Below, piece after piece: positions 61,542 through 64,000 of a stretch of 64,000 nucleotides of DNA. Source of the DNA: Psychrobacillus sp040274765 (GTDB lineage Bacteria; Bacillota; Bacilli; Bacillales_A; Planococcaceae). The stretch spans positions 1 to 64,000 of the forward strand of contig JBEMAY010000006.1 in assembly GCA_040274765.1 (NCBI GenBank), given 5' to 3'. The translations under genes and the position numbers were made by a program. The notes below the pieces were generated by a model. The model ran no database searches and was not told the origin of the DNA. It saw only the letters and a list, made by a program, of their open reading frames with translations. Positions within the stretch are counted from its first letter, which is position 1. Each line of letters opens with the position of its first letter.

Positions 61542-62669
61542 TTATTTACTTGTAAGTGCTCTTAGGTACTGATCCATAAAAGGGACAAGATAGTCTATTA
61601 GCTCTTCGCTTGGATTCATCTTCGCATGGTGAAGCCCAAAAGGAGAGTCAACACCTGCCCAAAATAACATACCTGGTATATCCTTTAAAAAATAGCCAAA
61701 ATCTTCACCTGTCATCGCTGCGTCACAATGAATGGCGTTAGTTCCTTCATGCTCGTTAGCAAATACAAGAAATTCATTGGTAATGTCTTGATCGTTATAC
61801 ACTTGATAGTATGAGGATCCATAATCAATTTTTGCCTCACATTCAAACGCAGTTTCAGTTGCATTGCAAAATGCTTCAATCTTTTCTTTTATTAACGTCA
61901 TTGTAGTAGCATCCATCGTACGAATCGTCCCTTCCAGGCGTGCGTGACCTGAAATAATATTCTGTACAGTACCAGATGTAAATTTTCCGATAGTTAACAC
62001 GGCAGGCTTCATCGGATTGACTGATCGGCTAACGATGGATTGCAACTGCAGTAAAAGAGTTGCGGCTGCAATGGACATATCCCTTGCTTGATGTGGATAT
62101 GCTGCATGCCCTTCCTTCCCTATTAAGTCAATGTAAAGCTCCGATGTATTAGCGAATAGGAGCCCAGGCCGGGTAGCAATCGTTCCAACTGGATACTCCG
62201 GCGCTACGTGATATGCAAATATTTTGTCAGGTACTAGCTCAGGATGTTCTTCCCTTAACCAGTTAAGCATCGGAAGAGCACCACCTGGGCTTTCCTCTGC
62301 CGGCTGAAACAAGAACACCATATCGTCGTTTATCGGTGTAACTACTATTCTTTCTAGCAAGCCTAGGGCAACGGTCATATGCATATCATGACCGCATGCA
62401 TGCATATGACCTGGGTGCTCAGAGGCAAAAGGAACATCGGTAGCTTCGGTAATCGGAAGCCCGTCGATGTCCGTTCTCCATCCAATTGTTTGGGTAGGTT
62501 GAAGTCCCTCTACTTTGACGACAATTCCTGTTTTCCAAGTAATAATCTTTAATCGGTCCTGAGAAAGCGATTTGATTTGCTCTAAAAGATAGGCTTGCGT
62601 TTTTACTTCCTCAAAGCCAAGCTCTGGTATGCGATGCAAGTCTCGACGGATATCAAGTAAGGCCTTCAT
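61542..62669 (-). CDS. ykuR: N-acetyldiaminopimelate deacetylase (YkuR-like)
   Basis: Peptidase M20 metalloenzyme of 375 residues that removes the acetyl group of N-acetyl-LL-diaminopimelate in the acetylase branch of lysine/cell-wall biosynthesis. DLHRIPELGFEE, MHACGHDMHMTVALGL (metal ligands), FQPAEESPGGAL (catalytic glutamate) and HHAKMNPSEE identify it. Paired with dapH 11 bases upstream, which supports this annotation over a generic aminoacylase. RBS GAAGGTGA. Confidence 0.92.
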   Translation of the reverse strand: MKALLDIRRDLHRIPELGFEEVKTQAYLLEQIKSLSQDRLKIITWKTGIVVKVEGLQPTQTIGWRTDIDGLPITEATDVPFASEHPGHMHACGHDMHMTVALGLLERIVVTPINDDMVFLFQPAEESPGGALPMLNWLREEHPELVPDKIFAYHVAPEYPVGTIATRPGLLFANTSELYIDLIGKEGHAAYPHQARDMSIAAATLLLQLQSIVSRSVNPMKPAVLTIGKFTSGTVQNIISGHARLEGTIRTMDATTMTLIKEKIEAFCNATETAFECEAKIDYGSSYYQVYNDQDITNEFLVFANEHEGTNAIHCDAAMTGEDFGYFLKDIPGMLFWAGVDSPFGLHHAKMNPSEELIDYLVPFMDQYLRALTSK

Positions 62670-62680
62670 ATGTCACCTTC

Positions 62681-63394
62681 TTAAATTTGACGTAGTTCTT
62701 GCATAATTTCTGTTTTCGATTTTGTTTGTGCATCGATATCCTTGATCACCTTTGCAGGGGTACCTGCAACAACTGTATAAGGAGGTACGTCTTTCGTAAC
62801 AACTGCTCCAGCAGCCACAACTGCACCCTTACCAACACGGCATCCCTCTAGAACTACGGCGTTTGCACCGATCAATACGTCATCCTCAATAATTACTGGT
62901 GTAGCAGAAGGTGGCTCAATAACACCTGCAAGCACTGCTCCAGCTCCAATATGACAATTGTCTCCCACAGTTGCACGGCCACCAAGGATTGCTCCCATAT
63001 CAATCATAGTTCCTTTTCCAATAACCGCACCAATATTAATTACAGCACCAAGCATGATAATTGCATTATCTCCAATGCTCACTTGGTCACGGATCACTGC
63101 ACCAGGCTCAATTCTTGCATTAATCCCTTTTAAGTCTAATAGAGGAATAGCAGAATTTCTGCTTTCATTTTCTACTACTACATCCTCAATTAGATTCTTA
63201 TGCTCATCTAAAGCAGGTTGAATTTCCGACCATTCTCCAAATAGAATAAGAGAATTCCCTTGCCCAAAAACCTTTGTATGTTCACCAAAAGAAAGCTGGT
63301 CAATACCTGATCCCTTTATGTATACCTTCACTTGTGTGGATTTCTTTGCATGTTGAATATAAGAAATAATTTCATGTGCATCTAATTGTTTCAT
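62681..63394 (-). CDS. dapH: 2,3,4,5-tetrahydropyridine-2,6-dicarboxylate N-acetyltransferase
   Basis: Acyltransferase of 237 residues that acetylates tetrahydrodipicolinate using acetyl-CoA, the DapH branch of DAP synthesis. Left-handed beta-helix hexapeptides run through IEPGAVIRDQVSIGDNAIIM, GAVINIGAVIGKGTMIDMGAILGGRATVGDNCHIGAGAVLAG (62948-63070 region) and GAVVAAGAVVTKDVPPYTVVAGTPAKVI at the end. RBS GAGGAGG. First gene of the dapH-ykuR operon; the remaining DAP genes are elsewhere. Confidence 0.94.
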   Translation of the reverse strand: MKQLDAHEIISYIQHAKKSTQVKVYIKGSGIDQLSFGEHTKVFGQGNSLILFGEWSEIQPALDEHKNLIEDVVVENESRNSAIPLLDLKGINARIEPGAVIRDQVSIGDNAIIMLGAVINIGAVIGKGTMIDMGAILGGRATVGDNCHIGAGAVLAGVIEPPSATPVIIEDDVLIGANAVVLEGCRVGKGAVVAAGAVVTKDVPPYTVVAGTPAKVIKDIDAQTKSKTEIMQELRQI

Positions 63395-63494
63395 GTTCTC
63401 ATTACCTCCTCAAATATGTGCTTATTGTACAGTAATTTTTATTAAAAATCACGAATTAAAATACATTTTAAAATAATTAATCAACTCCATTATA

Positions 63495-63543
63495 AATGTG
63501 AATTATATTACAGGTGCCAGGCACCTGTAATATAATTTACATT
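63495..63543. repeat. Long perfect inverted repeat with GGTGCCAGGCACC centre
   Basis: Arms of 24 bases around one A, with a single mismatch: the inner part is ATTACAGGTGCC and GGCACCTGTAAT. As RNA it would be a very stable hairpin. There is no T run, so it is not a standard terminator. The GGTGCCAGGCACC centre recurs in many Bacillales intergenic elements and resembles REP-like palindromes linked to Y1 (RAYT) transposases; no transposase is present here. Confidence 0.8.
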
Positions 63544-63695
63544 AAAATATCTGAAAATACTGATATCTGGTTGTAAAATTTTAGATTAAAAGTATAATAT
63601 TATTAATCATCTACTTATAATGACAGAAATATTGTTATATTCCAAAATGCAAGCGCTGTCATTTAGATGGAAATAATACTTTGGGGGGAGAGAAA

Positions 63696-64000
63696 GTGAA
63701 GAAGAAAAGTCTAAGTATGGTTTTGTTTGTAATGGTTTTTGCACTTCTTATTGCTGGATGTAGCGGGGGCAAGCCGAATATTGCGATTGGACCACCTGCC
63801 AGTGAAACAAATTCTGTATCTAAGTTAATTTTAGAGGCATATGGAATTACAGATGATGACTATAAGGCATACCAGGAAGGGTTCGGAGATGCTGCTGACG
63901 GTGTACAGGATGGGAATATTGATATTTCTATAGGTATACTTGGCCTCCCTGCTGCTAGTATTGAGAGTTTGCAGAGTTCTGCAGGAGACGTAGTGATGAT
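63696..64000 (+). CDS. TAXI-family TRAP transporter solute-binding lipoprotein (cut by window end)
   Basis: Partial gene running past the window end. GTG start at 63696 with GGGGGGAG upstream. Signal peptide with lipobox LIAGC, then CSGGKPNIAIGPPASETNSVSKLI, followed by YGITDDDYKAYQEGFGDAADGVQDGNIDISI, which matches the TAXI (TRAP-associated extracytoplasmic immunogenic) receptor fold. The downstream gene is expected to be a fused TRAP permease, not visible. Ligand unknown; some family members bind glutamate/glutamine or dicarboxylates. Confidence 0.8.
   Translation, partial: MKKKSLSMVLFVMVFALLIAGCSGGKPNIAIGPPASETNSVSKLILEAYGITDDDYKAYQEGFGDAADGVQDGNIDISIGILGLPAASIESLQSSAGDVVM

Overview
The window is a low-GC Gram-positive chromosome segment. 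Purine-rich Shine-Dalgarno sequences (AAGGAGG, GGGGG) precede almost every gene, U-tailed hairpin terminators lie between transcription units, and nearly all recognisable proteins have counterparts in Bacillus subtilis (FloT/YuaF, YkaA/Pit, CitG, Mrp, DapH/YkuR, AsnO, YkgA, MhqD). A spore-forming or related Bacillales such as Psychrobacillus, Sporosarcina or Lysinibacillus (Planococcaceae/Bacillaceae) is the best guess. I see no rRNA, tRNA, prophage, CRISPR array or intact insertion sequence; the window reads as housekeeping and adaptive chromosome.

Layout. 0.1-9 kb: acyl-CoA synthetase, a methyltransferase, a small membrane protein followed by a tandem dispersed repeat, a MacB-type ABC exporter, a PCYCGC lipoprotein, fumarase and a cupin/HD-GYP signalling protein. 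9-13 kb: flotillin operon (yuaF-floT) and the DUF47-Pit phosphate system. 13-25 kb: pentapeptide-repeat protein, MMPL exporter, an MhqD-like esterase with an MhqR-type operator, adenine deaminase, several small proteins (including a previously uncalled 30-residue membrane peptide), ferredoxin-NADP reductase, an HD phosphohydrolase and a GntR regulator. 25-34 kb: BrnQ and the complete seven-gene Mrp cation/proton antiporter operon, with a stand-alone KdpD-type Usp protein divergent from it. 34-42 kb: MFS exporter, DUF421 protein, an anchored NagZ carrying an extra N-terminal domain, a divergent YqcI/YcgG (haem N-hydroxylase family) - DDAH-like pair, a cupin plus phosphatase pair, a TipAS-type MerR regulator and a Nudix hydrolase.

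42-64 kb: a PadR - DUF1700/DUF4097 operon, a ferritin-like protein whose ribosome site is buried in a strong hairpin, an ECF sigma factor with a DUF4179 partner, a two-component system beside a DUF418 membrane protein, argS under an arginine T-box, a GNAT/aroD divergent pair with a shared palindrome, two GNAT genes, a secreted protein with an internally duplicated domain, a Na+-efflux-type ABC exporter, asparagine synthase, a methyltransferase and dapH-ykuR of the acetylated lysine/diaminopimelate pathway. The right edge cuts a TAXI-type TRAP solute-binding lipoprotein.

The least-explained associations are: the YqcI/YcgG-DDAH pair, which could form a small guanidine-modifying pathway; the dispersed 124-bp palindromic element, which abuts gene ends in three places; the DUF4309-like/NagZ fusion; and several uncharacterised cis-regulatory palindromes. 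All gene functions are assigned by reading motifs and family memory; no database search was run.
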